DNA of 45,458 bases, from the NCBI RefSeq assembly GCF_902829255.1, contig NZ_CADEPK010000300.1:1-45458 (forward strand), read 5' to 3'. The notes below the pieces were generated by a model that saw only the letters and a program-made list of their open reading frames with translations, had not been told where the DNA came from and did no database searches. Positions 1-9,083 of this stretch are shown here, piece after piece (the first letter of the stretch is position 1; each line of letters starts with the position of its first letter). Source of the stretch: Metabacillus niabensis (GTDB lineage: Bacteria > Bacillota > Bacilli > Bacillales > Bacillaceae). The translations under genes and the position numbers were made by a program.

Positions 1-235
1 CTATTTCATCGTTCATATTTGATACTTTATTTTCAATCGTAGCTGATGAAACAAAATAAACAACATTACCAATAATCAAACTAGGAATAAGTGTAAATAA
101 TAGCAAAAACAAAATTATTCTTGATTTTAATGTCATCCCAACAAATAGTTGAGGAAGCTTAAATTGATTCTTTCGATCTTTTTGTCGTTTCTTACTTATT
201 GCTGGTTTCTGTTTTGGTTGTTTTCTTGTACGCAA
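1..235 (-). CDS. N-terminal fragment of a membrane sensor protein (chemoreceptor or sensor kinase type)
   Basis: The gene runs off the left edge of the window, so only about 78 residues are visible. The likely start is a TTG preceded at about 8 bases by a GGGGG ribosome site; no ATG lies close. The product begins with about 30 very basic residues (Arg/Lys/Gln rich), then 'MTLKSRIILFLLLF' and a hydrophobic segment ending 'IPSLIIGNVVYFV', followed by a hydrophilic stretch. A basic N-terminus, one membrane helix and the start of an extracytoplasmic region is the layout of chemoreceptors, YesM-type histidine kinases and cyclic-di-GMP sensor proteins. The output domain is outside the window, so the class cannot be decided. 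It could also be an unrelated membrane protein. Confidence 0.55.
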   Translation of the reverse strand, partial: MRTRKQPKQKPAISKKRQKDRKNQFKLPQLFVGMTLKSRIILFLLLFTLIPSLIIGNVVYFVSSATIENKVSNMNDEI

Positions 236-935
236 ACCTATTTCCCCCTACCTGAATAAATTTCAATATCCCCATATTAAAATGAAACGATGTTTCTTAA
301 ACTTTGCTGCTTTATATATATTTCTTTGATTTACCTTTGCAAGTAAAACATAAGAGTCATACTCTCTTAATATTTTGAACTAGTTTTACGTCCTCCTTCA
401 TTGCAACTCTTCGAAGGAGTCTCTTAAATCCTCTACTAACAATCTATTCTTGAAAAAATCCAACACTAGTACAGGAGTTACATATGTATTCGCTTCCAAT
501 TATACTATAATTCTCCTATATTTTCTTTAAAATCCCGAAAAAAATAGTGATATTTTACTATTTTTTATAGTTAGTAATTGGAATGTATGTAGTCTATAAC
601 GAAGTAGGATATATAGATTATAAATTAATGTACTACATCTATCTTAATGGAGATGTTTTAATAAAGTAGTTTTTTTCTTAAACATTAATTTTAAGACATA
701 AGTAAATTGCGGGGAAGTATTTTTATATGTTTCGGCTAAAATATAACTTACTTCCTATATATCATAATCACGTTCTCGTTCTTCAATGTCTAATAAAAAC
801 AAATATCAATACTAAAAAGGTGCAAGCTCCAACAAAACTTTTGCTCCAATTCCAGTTATAAAGGAAACGATTGCAAAAACGATAATAAAAGATGGATACG
901 TAACGTAAGAACAAATTTACGGAAAGTAACTTTTT
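236..935. other. Long AT-rich intergenic stretch with a possible coding relic
   Basis: About 700 bases without a convincing intact gene. A small hairpin (CTCCTTC at 393-399 with GAAGGAG at 413-419) lies in the upstream region of the sensor gene. On the minus strand at about 813-920 there is an open stretch of about 34 codons with no start codon, ending in a stop, which reads like the C-terminal membrane helix of a protein (see the separate entry). The rest is low-complexity AT-rich DNA in which I see no RNA gene. Confidence 0.5.
813..920 (-). pseudogene. Possible C-terminal remnant of a membrane protein
   Basis: Read on the minus strand, this stretch encodes about 34 residues: 'SYVTYPSFIIVFAIVSF', then 'ITGIGAKVLLELAPF' and a stop. 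A stop codon lies directly upstream and there is no start codon inside. The hydrophobic run followed by a charged end looks like the last helix of a membrane protein. I do not recognise the family. It may be the decayed tail of a deleted gene or a chance open frame in AT-rich DNA. Confidence 0.25.
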
Positions 936-987
936 AATAGGAAAGGACCAGTATCCTTGATAATAGGCTACTGGTCCTTTTCCTATT
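936..987. terminator. Long hairpin downstream of the RND exporter gene
   Basis: An inverted repeat of about 18 bp with one bulge (936-953 pairs with 969-987, arms built on GGACCAGTA/TACTGGTCC) begins right after the exporter stop codon. There is no clean T-run on either strand, so it is a plausible but not textbook intrinsic terminator or 3'-end stabiliser. Confidence 0.5.
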
Positions 988-988
988 G

Positions 989-3900
989 TTAACTTGCTAT
1001 TGTTTCATTTACATTCTCTTTCGCTAATCTTTGCTTCTTCGCCTTTTTGAAATGTAACAGCTCATAAATGACCGGAATGACGACTAAGGTCAACACAGTT
1101 GCGACACTTAATCCTCCAATAACAACTACTGCTAAGCTTGAAGATACAAGGTTACCCGCTTCAGCTTCCTTGAAAAGTAACGGGAGCATTGCACTTATTG
1201 TCGCAACTGCTGTCATAATAATTGGACGCATTCTTACAGATGCTGCTTCTACAAGGGCATCACGGATAATCATTGTTTCTTCATTTTGTTTGACTCGATC
1301 AAGTAATACAATCGCATTTGTGACAACGATTCCGATTAACATTAATGCGCCTAATAATGTCGTAACGTCAACGGTAATGCCACTGATGATAATACCTAAA
1401 ATTGCACCGATTGCCGCGAGTGGTAATGAGAAAAGAATCGCAATTGGGGCACGCATCGTTTTGAATGTAATAAGCATAATTAAGAACACAATCCCAATTG
1501 AAGCTAGCATCGTCATAAATAAATCATTAAAATCGCTTGCTTGGTCAACACTTGCTCCTCCGATTAAAACCTCAGTATTATCCGGGATTTCTATGCCATC
1601 CTTTTCCCCATCACCAAATATCTTTTGATTGACTTCACTTGAGATGGCTGAAAGTTTTTCTGGCTCAATGGTTGCTGTGACTCGAATATATTGTTCACCA
1701 TCTTTATGGAATGAGCTTGTCGGCTCTTCATTCCTTTCAAGCTTCGCAACTTTCGAAATCGGTGTCATCCCTGTTTCGGTCATAATTGGTACATTTGACA
1801 AGTCCTTTTCAGTTTCAGGATTATATAATGGTTCAAGCATAACTGCTGTTTGGATGTTATTCATCTCAATCATTCCAAGTGGTGTTTGGTTCAGCATGAC
1901 AGCTGCTTGACTAGAAATTTGGTCAGCCTTCGCAACACTCGGATTGACTGCAAATGAGTAAACAACCTTCGTTTCTTCTTGATTTGTGCTTACTTTTTCA
2001 ATGCCATCAATATCCTTAATCTCAGCCCGAACCTTTTCAGAAACAGTAATTAGTTCGTCAAGATTATCACCGACAACATCGATTGTAATGGAGGTTGCTC
2101 CACCACCCATGAGAGAAGCCTCTGTAGCTTCTAGTGTTGCATTTTTATATTCATCCTTTTGGGAATTTATCTTTTTAACAACTTCTTTACTATCTACATC
2201 TTTTTCGAGGGTAGTCAAAATTTGTGCCTCTGTTGGATTACCTACACCACCATATTTAGCTGCATCTTGATCATTTCCTACTTGAAGGTAAACATTTTTT
2301 ACCCCATCTTGCGCTAATACAAATTCCTCTAGTTTTTCAGCACCTGTTTTTACCGTTTCAATAGGTGTCTCATTTGGATAAGTTAAGCCAACATAAACAT
2401 AATCTGGTTTCGTTTTATTTACAGATCCCTTAGGTAAGACTAAATAAGCACCGACTGAGCCAGCAAATACAATAAATGCAGTAAGCAATACAACCCATTT
2501 ATGATTTAATGACCATGTTAACATTTTTGCAAATTTAACTGATGGCTGATGCTCTTTAATTTTTGCATGTTTAAGTAATCCAGCACTCATGACAGGCACG
2601 ACTGTAATCGCAACAATTAACGAAGCTAATAATGAGTAGGTAATTGTTAACGCAAATGGTAATAGGAAATCTTGTAGACTACCATTTAACAGACCCATCG
2701 GTAAGAATACAGCAACTGTTGTTAAGGTAGAAGCAGTAATCGCTTTTCCAACCTCTTTTGTTGCATCAATTACCATTGCAACTGAAAATTTTTCTGTTTG
2801 GGAACGACGGAAAATATTTTCAATGACGACGATACTATCATCGACTAAACGGCCAACTGCGACGGCTACTCCACCGAGTGTTAAAATATTTAAGGTTACA
2901 CCTGATTGTGACAATAAAAACAGAGTAAACCCTAAAGATAACGGAATTGATACGATTGTAATTAATGTTGAGCGTAGGTTACGTAGGAATATCATAATAA
3001 CAATTGTTGCAAATAGAGCACCTAACAATACTTCCTTAATCATACTGTGGACAGAGGACTCAACAGAATCAGACGTTGCTAAAATCACATTTGCCTCAAG
3101 ATTGTCATATTTTTCATTTATTTCATCAGATACTTTTTCAATTTCCTTACTAATGGATACAGCGTTTGAATGGCTATCTTTTGTTGCAATTAAAACAAAT
3201 CCGTCCTTACCATTTAACTTTGTTAATGTCTTATCCTGCTTTTCGACAGACACGCCTGCTATATCCTTAAGTGGTACAGCTGGTATGACCTCAGTGTTTT
3301 GTAGCTTCTCTAATGTATTCACATCACCAATTACTTTTATATTTGCTGTTTTACCATCAATCTCTTTTTCTCCAACAGCTGTTGCAAGATTTTGTCCTTG
3401 AAGGAGAGTCATGACACTTTCCATTGTGACCTGCTTCTCAGCCATTTTCTTTTCATCTAACTTCACTGAAATGTACGATGGAATTTTTCCATTCATTTGA
3501 ATGTCTGCTACACCAGCGATATCCTTATAATATGGAACGATTTCTTCCTCTGCATATTCTATTGTTTTTGGCGTCACTCCTTCATCAAAGGTTAAAGCAA
3601 TATATGAGATCGGGATCATTGATGTATTAAGTTGAACAACATTTGGCTTTGAAACATTTGCTGGAAGGGTCACATTCGCAAGTGCTTCCTCAATTTCTCG
3701 CTTTGCTTCCTTCTTATCAATCGTTGATTCAAAATTAATATCAATTGAGGAATAGCCATCACCTGTTGTTGAAAAGACATTCGTTTTTCCATTTACACTA
3801 TTTACTGCCTTCTCAATTGGCGTTGTTACTTGCTCCTCCATCATCTTTGTATCTAAGCCTTCACCAACTGTAACAACTGAGATGAATGGTTGATCTGCTG

Positions 3901-4018
3901 ATGGCAAAAACTCCATCGGCAATCTGAAATAGCTTAATACCCCCATAACTAAAATAAGCATGGACAGTAAAGTTACAGCTGCTTTGTTCTTAAAAGACCA
4001 TTTTGTAAACCAAGACAT
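989..4018 (-). CDS. swrC: RND-family multidrug/surfactin exporter, SwrC-like
   Basis: A 1009-residue inner-membrane exporter of the RND (AcrB/HAE1) superfamily. The architecture fits: helix 1 at residues 13-31, a large extracytoplasmic loop, a helix bundle at about 330-480, a second loop, and a final bundle at about 850-985. The segment 'GRLVDDSIVVIENIF' after about residue 390 carries the acidic pair of the proton relay typical of RND pumps. In Bacillus subtilis the closest known type is SwrC (YerP), which confers surfactin self-resistance and drug export; here the substrate is an inference. The start has a good ribosome site (GGAAGGAG, 8 bases upstream). No adaptor protein is adjacent, as is usual for Gram-positive SwrC. 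It is monocistronic, divergent from the small-protein pair at 4261, and followed by a hairpin. Confidence 0.9.
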   Translation of the reverse strand: MSWFTKWSFKNKAAVTLLSMLILVMGVLSYFRLPMEFLPSADQPFISVVTVGEGLDTKMMEEQVTTPIEKAVNSVNGKTNVFSTTGDGYSSIDINFESTIDKKEAKREIEEALANVTLPANVSKPNVVQLNTSMIPISYIALTFDEGVTPKTIEYAEEEIVPYYKDIAGVADIQMNGKIPSYISVKLDEKKMAEKQVTMESVMTLLQGQNLATAVGEKEIDGKTANIKVIGDVNTLEKLQNTEVIPAVPLKDIAGVSVEKQDKTLTKLNGKDGFVLIATKDSHSNAVSISKEIEKVSDEINEKYDNLEANVILATSDSVESSVHSMIKEVLLGALFATIVIMIFLRNLRSTLITIVSIPLSLGFTLFLLSQSGVTLNILTLGGVAVAVGRLVDDSIVVIENIFRRSQTEKFSVAMVIDATKEVGKAITASTLTTVAVFLPMGLLNGSLQDFLLPFALTITYSLLASLIVAITVVPVMSAGLLKHAKIKEHQPSVKFAKMLTWSLNHKWVVLLTAFIVFAGSVGAYLVLPKGSVNKTKPDYVYVGLTYPNETPIETVKTGAEKLEEFVLAQDGVKNVYLQVGNDQDAAKYGGVGNPTEAQILTTLEKDVDSKEVVKKINSQKDEYKNATLEATEASLMGGGATSITIDVVGDNLDELITVSEKVRAEIKDIDGIEKVSTNQEETKVVYSFAVNPSVAKADQISSQAAVMLNQTPLGMIEMNNIQTAVMLEPLYNPETEKDLSNVPIMTETGMTPISKVAKLERNEEPTSSFHKDGEQYIRVTATIEPEKLSAISSEVNQKIFGDGEKDGIEIPDNTEVLIGGASVDQASDFNDLFMTMLASIGIVFLIMLITFKTMRAPIAILFSLPLAAIGAILGIIISGITVDVTTLLGALMLIGIVVTNAIVLLDRVKQNEETMIIRDALVEAASVRMRPIIMTAVATISAMLPLLFKEAEAGNLVSSSLAVVVIGGLSVATVLTLVVIPVIYELLHFKKAKKQRLAKENVNETIAS

Positions 4019-4260
4019 GTTCTTAAGCTCCTTCCAATTTTTCCATTTAATGTTTTCTTGCTAACCTGTCATTATTTTAATTGGAAAAACTGGAGGCTAT
4101 AATTGCCTTAAGCTGTAAAAGCATCTACGACTTCAGACGTATTTCACTTTAGTCCTTTAAATTACTCAATATTTTTTCGTTAACAGTACTTAACTTTTGA
4201 CTATTTATGTTTAAAATAGAACATAGCAGCATGAGATACTAGTGAGAGGAGAGAAGTCTG

Positions 4261-4557
4261 ATGTTTTTTATGATGTTAACAACTTTAATGAGCTTGCTTT
4301 TAACTGGTATTGTCTTAATCTTTCATTCTTCCTATTTAATTGGCGGTGGAATGTTATTAGCTGGAGGAAATTTTTATTATTTCTTTAGCAACTATTATAA
4401 AAAAAGAAAAGCGAAACAAAAAAAGAAATCTAACGAAGGATATACGGATTGGACCTGTGATTGCGTCAGTATGGACTGTTCAAATGTTAAGACTTTCAAA
4501 AAAATGGATTGTGATCGCGGCCCTGATTGTGATTGTACTCCAGACTGCTCAAATTAA
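4261..4557 (+). CDS. Small two-helix membrane protein with a Cys/Asp-rich tail
   Basis: I do not recognise this 98-residue protein. Two hydrophobic segments (about 4-22 and 26-45) are followed by a strongly basic stretch (KKRKAKQKKK) and then a tail with seven cysteines, several as Asp-Cys or Cys-Asp-Cys, ending 'PDCDCTPDCSN'. Such a tail on the cytoplasmic side would suit metal binding or redox chemistry, but that is inference. A GAGAGGAG ribosome site lies 8 bases upstream of the ATG. The next gene starts 17 bases after its stop and also carries a Cys motif, so the two are probably co-expressed. It is divergent from the RND exporter across a 240-base spacer. Confidence 0.7.
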   Translation: MFFMMLTTLMSLLLTGIVLIFHSSYLIGGGMLLAGGNFYYFFSNYYKKRKAKQKKKSNEGYTDWTCDCVSMDCSNVKTFKKMDCDRGPDCDCTPDCSN

Positions 4558-4574
4558 TATAGAGGTGGATAGTA

Positions 4575-4904
4575 GTGAGAGAGCTTATTGAGATGATTCC
4601 ATGTCATCGAATCCCTGAAAGATGTTTACATATAAACGGCAAACCGATGTCCTTGTGCACAAGGTGCTTCGCCATCTTACTCGGCTATATATTTACTCCA
4701 ATTGCAGTTTTTGCTGCTCTATCAATCCCCATTTGGGTTTCTATCCTGATGGCTGTCCCAATGTTAATCGACGGTTTCACTCAACGTTGGAATTGGCGAA
4801 AAAGCTCAAATTCAATCCGTTTTCTTACAGGCTTCACATTTGGCATTGGGCAGGCACTCTTTATTTCAACTGTAGTATGGAAAACAGTTGAATGGCTGAA
4901 TTGA
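4575..4904 (+). CDS. DUF2085 family membrane protein
   Basis: A 109-residue protein with the DUF2085 signature: an N-terminal cysteine cluster 'CHRIPERC' followed by 'LCTRC' (four cysteines in the first 40 residues), then three hydrophobic segments with the conserved 'MLIDGFTQ' motif between them. The family is widespread and has no established function; the paired cysteines suggest metal binding. The start is a GTG with an AGGTGG site 7 bases upstream. It directly follows the Cys-rich small membrane protein and likely shares its transcript. The length is normal for the short Bacillus members. Confidence 0.8.
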   Translation: MRELIEMIPCHRIPERCLHINGKPMSLCTRCFAILLGYIFTPIAVFAALSIPIWVSILMAVPMLIDGFTQRWNWRKSSNSIRFLTGFTFGIGQALFISTVVWKTVEWLN

Positions 4905-4999
4905 CGATGAGGTAATCCTTTTAAATTTCAGGGCTAATCTAGAAAACTAAGAATATAGAAGAGGCATCGCTACCGAGCTCACTGCACAATAGCCTTCAT

Positions 5000-5041
5000 A
5001 CAAAACGCTTGGAATTGAATCTAAATATTCACTCCAAGCGT
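5000..5041 (-). terminator. Intrinsic terminator of the DJ-1/PfpI gene
   Basis: A 9-bp perfect stem (ACGCTTGGA at 5005-5013, TCCAAGCGT at 5033-5041) is followed on the minus strand by TTTT. It begins 13 bases after the PfpI-type gene stop codon. Confidence 0.8.
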
Positions 5042-5054
5042 CCGCTTTAATTGT

Positions 5055-5582
5055 TTATTTTCTATCTTCTAATACACGGATGAATTCCCTCATATAATCT
5101 GGCAAATCTGGTGGACGTCTGCTTGAAACAAGATGACCATCAACTACAACTGCTTCATCATGCCAAATCGCCCCGGCATTTTCCATATCATCTTTAATAC
5201 CTGGTGTACTTGTGACGTTCCGACCTGATAACATTTTTGCCGAAATTAGTACCCATCCAGCATGGCAAATTTGACCAATCGGCTTTTTCTGTTCATCCAT
5301 CTGTTGCACAAATTCAAGCACCTCTTCGAAGCGACGAATCTTATCTGGTGCCCAACCCCCAGGCACAAGCAAAGCGTCATAATCATTTGCAGAAACATCT
5401 GAAAAGGCATAGTCTGATGTAGCTGGAACACCATATTTACCGATATACTTTACATTTGCATCTTCACCGGCTAAATGCACAATTGCACCTTCCTCACGTA
5501 AACGATGAATCGGATACCATAACTCTAAATCCTCAAACTCATCATGAACAAAGCTTAACACCTTTTTACCTGTTAATCTCAT
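5055..5582 (-). CDS. DJ-1/PfpI family cysteine hydrolase (YraA/YfkM-like)
   Basis: This 175-residue protein closely follows the PfpI/PH1704 pattern. 'EFEDLELWYPIHRLREEG' at residues 15-32 carries the conserved Glu17 of the active site, and 'GQICHAGW' at 103-110 carries the nucleophile Cys106 followed by His107. Members are described as intracellular proteases or as deglycases acting on glyoxal-modified proteins, and the Bacillus relatives YfkM and YraA are general-stress proteins; the exact activity here is not fixed by sequence. An AAGGAGG ribosome site precedes the ATG. It stands alone, with its own terminator. Confidence 0.88.
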   Translation of the reverse strand: MRLTGKKVLSFVHDEFEDLELWYPIHRLREEGAIVHLAGEDANVKYIGKYGVPATSDYAFSDVSANDYDALLVPGGWAPDKIRRFEEVLEFVQQMDEQKKPIGQICHAGWVLISAKMLSGRNVTSTPGIKDDMENAGAIWHDEAVVVDGHLVSSRRPPDLPDYMREFIRVLEDRK

Positions 5583-5707
5583 AATGTTTGTCCTCCTTTT
5601 TTTCCGAATAGTGGATCGGTTTTCTTAGTTCAATTAAAAGTTTCCTAACTTCTAGGCGCATTTAAAATGCACAAATACTAAGTATAACTGTTTATACTTT
5701 TATTAAC

Positions 5708-5751
5708 AAAAAAAGTCATATAGGTGTATATATACCCTTTATGACTTTTTT
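5708..5751. terminator. Terminator of the DeoR-like regulator gene (symmetrical)
   Basis: A long stem with A/T-runs on both sides (AAAAAAGTCATA at about 5709-5720, TATGACTTTTTT at about 5739-5751) lies just after the regulator's stop codon. It could also act on the plus strand. Confidence 0.8.
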
Positions 5752-6694
5752 AATAATCCATTTCAATTAGTAAGCTAGCTGTTTGTTCATCTGTTATTAA
5801 TACATTCGCATACTTTCCCTTTAACGCTCCGTAAATCGCCTTTACCTTTTTAGAACCGCCTGCGACAAGAATTGATTTTTCCTTTTTAGAAAGCTCATCA
5901 AGTTCAATTCCAATTGTGCGGTTATTTAAATTCTCTACACAAATTTCCCCATTTTTATCAAAAAACCTTGAACAAATTTCTCCAACCGCCTTTGATTGAA
6001 TTAAATGCTGCTCTTCCTTTGAAAAATATTCTGCCTGTAATAGAACCGAATCAACAACAGGTGTCCCTACGCTGAAAACCGCTATATTTGCCTGTTTACC
6101 CAATTTTAGTATTTTATGAATATGGCGGTCAGCCTCTATAGCCTGCTTGACAACAATATGATCAACAATTGCTGGTAACGGTAACAAAAACGTTTGGGTA
6201 TTAAATGCTTCTCCAAATAAATGAATGATTTCTGAAGCATATGTTTTTGTTTCAGAATGACTTACTCCACCATTTAATTGGACAACCTTAGTATTTTTAA
6301 CTGGCTTCGGCTTAAGTTTTGTAGCTAATTCATACACTGTTGTTCCCCATGAAGTAGCGATTAAATCGTCATCTTTTACAACTTTATTTAAATAGCTAGC
6401 AGCAACCTCACCTAGATGTCGTTTAATTAATGTATGGTCATATTCTGAAACTGAGGCAATAATGACTTCCTTAAGTCCGAACTTTTCTTTAAGCCGTTCA
6501 GTCAGAACCTCACCTGCTTCAACAGGATTATGAATTTTCACTTCAACGATGCCTGTATCTTTAGCTTGTTTTAATAACCTGGAAACAGTTGGTCTAGATA
6601 CATCTAGTTTTTTAGCTATCTCCTGCTGACTGTAATCTAATTGGTAATAGAGTCTAGCAACTTCAATGATTTTTGTAAGCTTTTCTTTTTCCAT
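5750..6694 (-). CDS. deoR: SorC/DeoR-type sugar-phosphate-responsive repressor (DeoR-like)
   Basis: A 314-residue regulator that matches Bacillus subtilis DeoR along its length as I recall it. The N-terminal helix-turn-helix (about 18-45, 'DYSQQEIAKKLDVSRPTVSR') is followed by the SorC/CggR effector domain with 'ATSWGTTVYELA', 'VVQLNGGVSHS', 'KQANIAVFSVGT' and the C-terminal 'ILVAGGSKKVKAIYGALKGK'. DeoR binds deoxyribose-5-phosphate and represses nucleoside catabolism genes (dra-nupC-pdp). None of those targets is in this window, so the effector assignment is by family only. The gene is alone, between a terminator and a decayed repeat. Confidence 0.82.
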   Translation of the reverse strand: MEKEKLTKIIEVARLYYQLDYSQQEIAKKLDVSRPTVSRLLKQAKDTGIVEVKIHNPVEAGEVLTERLKEKFGLKEVIIASVSEYDHTLIKRHLGEVAASYLNKVVKDDDLIATSWGTTVYELATKLKPKPVKNTKVVQLNGGVSHSETKTYASEIIHLFGEAFNTQTFLLPLPAIVDHIVVKQAIEADRHIHKILKLGKQANIAVFSVGTPVVDSVLLQAEYFSKEEQHLIQSKAVGEICSRFFDKNGEICVENLNNRTIGIELDELSKKEKSILVAGGSKKVKAIYGALKGKYANVLITDEQTASLLIEMDY

Positions 6695-6769
6695 TTATAC
6701 AGCACCTATTTTATTTGTTTTTGCTGTTTTCGCATCCCTTGTTGCTTGCAAGTTTATTTACAGTAACCT

Positions 6770-6898
6770 AGGTTGATTTCTCGTTGCAGGCATTCTCTTT
6801 CCACGGACGAACATGGGGAGCATCCTTGTCATTATAGCTCCTATTGGTTCCCCTTGTACCGCTTCTCCCACAGGAGACTCATGCCTTTCACTCTAACC
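6770..6898. repeat. Decayed copy of a Bacillus extragenic repeat element
   Basis: The spacer between the DeoR-like gene and tkt is locally more GC-rich than its surroundings. On the minus strand it contains blocks such as GAGTCTCCTGTGGGAG, ACAAGGGGA, GATGCTCCCC, CCGTGGAAAG and GAAATCAAC, in the same order as a highly repeated intergenic element of roughly 120 bp that I remember from many Bacillus genomes. Several positions differ from that remembered consensus, so this copy looks degenerate. It has no open frame. Confidence 0.55.
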
Positions 6899-6983
6899 AA
6901 CAATTATTTAAACTAAGCACTTGCTATAAACAATAATCTTTACGAAAAAAGCCTTGCTTCATGATGCATTATCATGTGAAAAG

Positions 6984-7019
6984 AAGAGGCTGACTACATT
7001 TAAATAAAGTCAGCCTCGA
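6984..7019 (-). terminator. Intrinsic terminator of the transketolase operon
   Basis: A perfect 10-bp stem (GAGGCTGACT at 6986-6995, AGTCAGCCTC at 7008-7017) is followed on the minus strand by TTCTTTTC, 10 bases after the tkt stop codon. Confidence 0.8.
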
Positions 7020-7027
7020 TATTTTGC

Positions 7028-9040
7028 TTATCCTTGAATAAGTTTTTTCACACGAGCAACAACGTTCTCAACTGTGAAGCCATATTCAGCTAAAATACGT
7101 TTTTCTGGAGCAGATGCACCAAATGTATTGATTGCTAAAATGTCTCCTTCATCACCAGTATAGCGATCCCATCCTAGTGGAGAAGCCATTTCAATTGCTA
7201 AACGTTTCTTCACTTCTTTTGGTAATACAGAACGTTTGTATTCTTCTGATTGTGCCTCGAAGCGATCCCATGCAGGCATACTTACTACTGCTGCATCGAT
7301 TCCTTCACCAGCTAAAACTTCTTGCGCTTCAATCGCTAAGCCAACTTCTGAACCAGAAGCAAGAAGGAGAACATCTGCTGTTTCCTTTTTAGCAGGTGAT
7401 ACAACGTAAGCACCCTTTTGAACGCCTTCATACGCAGTTTCTTTTGTACCTTTAATTGTTTTTAAGTTTTGACGAGTTAATACTAATGCAGTTGGAGTTG
7501 ATGTTGATTCAATTGCTGATTTCCAAGCTGCAGCAGTTTCATTACCATCTGCCGGACGAACAACAGAAAGATTTGGCATTGCACGTAATGAAGCAAGCTG
7601 TTCGATTGGCTCATGTGTAGGACCATCCTCACCAACCGCAATACTATCATGTGTAAATACATATGTTACTGGTAGATTCATTAATGCTGCCAGGCGAATA
7701 GCTGGACGTAAGTAATCAGAGAAAACAAAGAAGGTTCCACCGAATACATGTAAGCCACCGTGTAAAGCCATACCATTTAATGCTGCACCCATCGCAAATT
7801 CACGTACGCCGAACCAGATATTACGTCCGCCATAGTTGTCTCTTGCATAATCTCCAGCACCGTTAATTGTCGTTTTATTTGATCCTGCTAAGTCAGCTGA
7901 ACCACCAAAGAATGATGGAAGATTTTTTGCAATTCCGTTTAATACTTCACCTGAAGAAGCACGTGATGCAAGACTTGAACCTTCCTCATAAACTGGAATG
8001 TCCTTATCCCAGCCTTCTGGAAGCTCACCGCTAATTGCTGTTTGGAATTGTTTTCCTAGTTCAGGATATTCTTTGCTATATGCAGCAACTAATTCATTCC
8101 ATTCATTTTCTTTTGCTTGTCCTGCTTCTTTAACTGTTTTCTTGAAGTGCTCATATACTTCTTCTGGTACATAGAAATCCTCTTCAAAGGTCCAGTTGTA
8201 AGCTTCTTTAGTTAATTTAATTTCCTCTGCACCAAGTGGAGAACCGTGAGAAGCAGATTTACCAGCTTTGTTTGGAGAACCATAACCGATAGTTGTTCTT
8301 ACTTCAATTAAAGTTGGTTTGTCTAATTCTTGTTGAGCTTGTTCAATTGCTTTTGAAATTTCGTTCAAGTCGTTTCCATCTTCAACGCGAATTACTTGCC
8401 ATCCTTGTGCTGTGAAACGTTGTTCAACATTTTCAGAGAAGGATTTATGTAAATCTCCATCTAGAGAAATATCATTTGAATCGTAAAGAACAACGAGACG
8501 ACCAAGCTTTAAATGCCCTGCTAAAGATGCTGCTTCAGATGAAATACCTTCCATCAAATCACCATCTCCGCAAATTGCATATGTAAAGTGGTCAACAACA
8601 TTATAAGAAGGCTTGTTGTAAGTTTCAGCTAAATGACGTTCTGCCATTGCCATACCGACTGCCATTGCAATCCCTTGTCCAAGTGGACCAGTTGTTGCAT
8701 CAACACCAGCAGTGTGACCGAATTCTGGGTGTCCAGGAGTTTTACTTCCCCATTGTCTAAATGATTTTAAATCATCCATAGATACGTCATAACCAGTTAA
8801 ATGCAATAGGCTATATAGAAGCATAGAACCATGGCCTGCAGAAAGGACAAAGCGATCACGGTTAAACCAGCTTGGATTTGATGGATTAACGTTCATAAAT
8901 TTTGTCCATAAAGTATACGCCATTGGTGCTGCACCCATCGGCATACCTGGGTGACCAGAGTTTGCTTTTTCAATTGCATCAATTGACAATGTACGAATTG
9001 TTTCAATTGATAATTTTTCTGTTTGTGTTAATTCACTCAT
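7028..9040 (-). CDS. tkt: Transketolase
   Basis: Thiamine-diphosphate enzyme of the non-oxidative pentose phosphate pathway, moving two-carbon units between sugar phosphates in the cytoplasm. The 670-residue chain has the N-terminal '[18 protein letters not shown]', the '[13 protein letters not shown]' motif, the ThDP/metal motif 'GDGDLMEG', the pyrimidine-binding region around '[20 protein letters not shown]', and the C-terminal transketolase domain to '[10 protein letters not shown]'. The frame has two close ATGs; I chose the second because the GGAGGG site is about 9 bases before it but only 3 before the first (9046). It lies 43 bases downstream of a phosphofructokinase-like gene and probably shares its transcript; a terminator follows. 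Confidence 0.97.
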   Translation of the reverse strand: MSELTQTEKLSIETIRTLSIDAIEKANSGHPGMPMGAAPMAYTLWTKFMNVNPSNPSWFNRDRFVLSAGHGSMLLYSLLHLTGYDVSMDDLKSFRQWGSKTPGHPEFGHTAGVDATTGPLGQGIAMAVGMAMAERHLAETYNKPSYNVVDHFTYAICGDGDLMEGISSEAASLAGHLKLGRLVVLYDSNDISLDGDLHKSFSENVEQRFTAQGWQVIRVEDGNDLNEISKAIEQAQQELDKPTLIEVRTTIGYGSPNKAGKSASHGSPLGAEEIKLTKEAYNWTFEEDFYVPEEVYEHFKKTVKEAGQAKENEWNELVAAYSKEYPELGKQFQTAISGELPEGWDKDIPVYEEGSSLASRASSGEVLNGIAKNLPSFFGGSADLAGSNKTTINGAGDYARDNYGGRNIWFGVREFAMGAALNGMALHGGLHVFGGTFFVFSDYLRPAIRLAALMNLPVTYVFTHDSIAVGEDGPTHEPIEQLASLRAMPNLSVVRPADGNETAAAWKSAIESTSTPTALVLTRQNLKTIKGTKETAYEGVQKGAYVVSPAKKETADVLLLASGSEVGLAIEAQEVLAGEGIDAAVVSMPAWDRFEAQSEEYKRSVLPKEVKKRLAIEMASPLGWDRYTGDEGDILAINTFGASAPEKRILAEYGFTVENVVARVKKLIQG

Positions 9041-9083
9041 TTTCATTTCCCTCCGTTAATTACATTTTTTTGACTAGCAGTAA

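Noticed and set aside
2823-3401. Long plus-strand open frames inside the RND exporter gene
   Set aside because: They are antisense shadows of a well-conserved gene, with no ribosome site and no recognisable domain.
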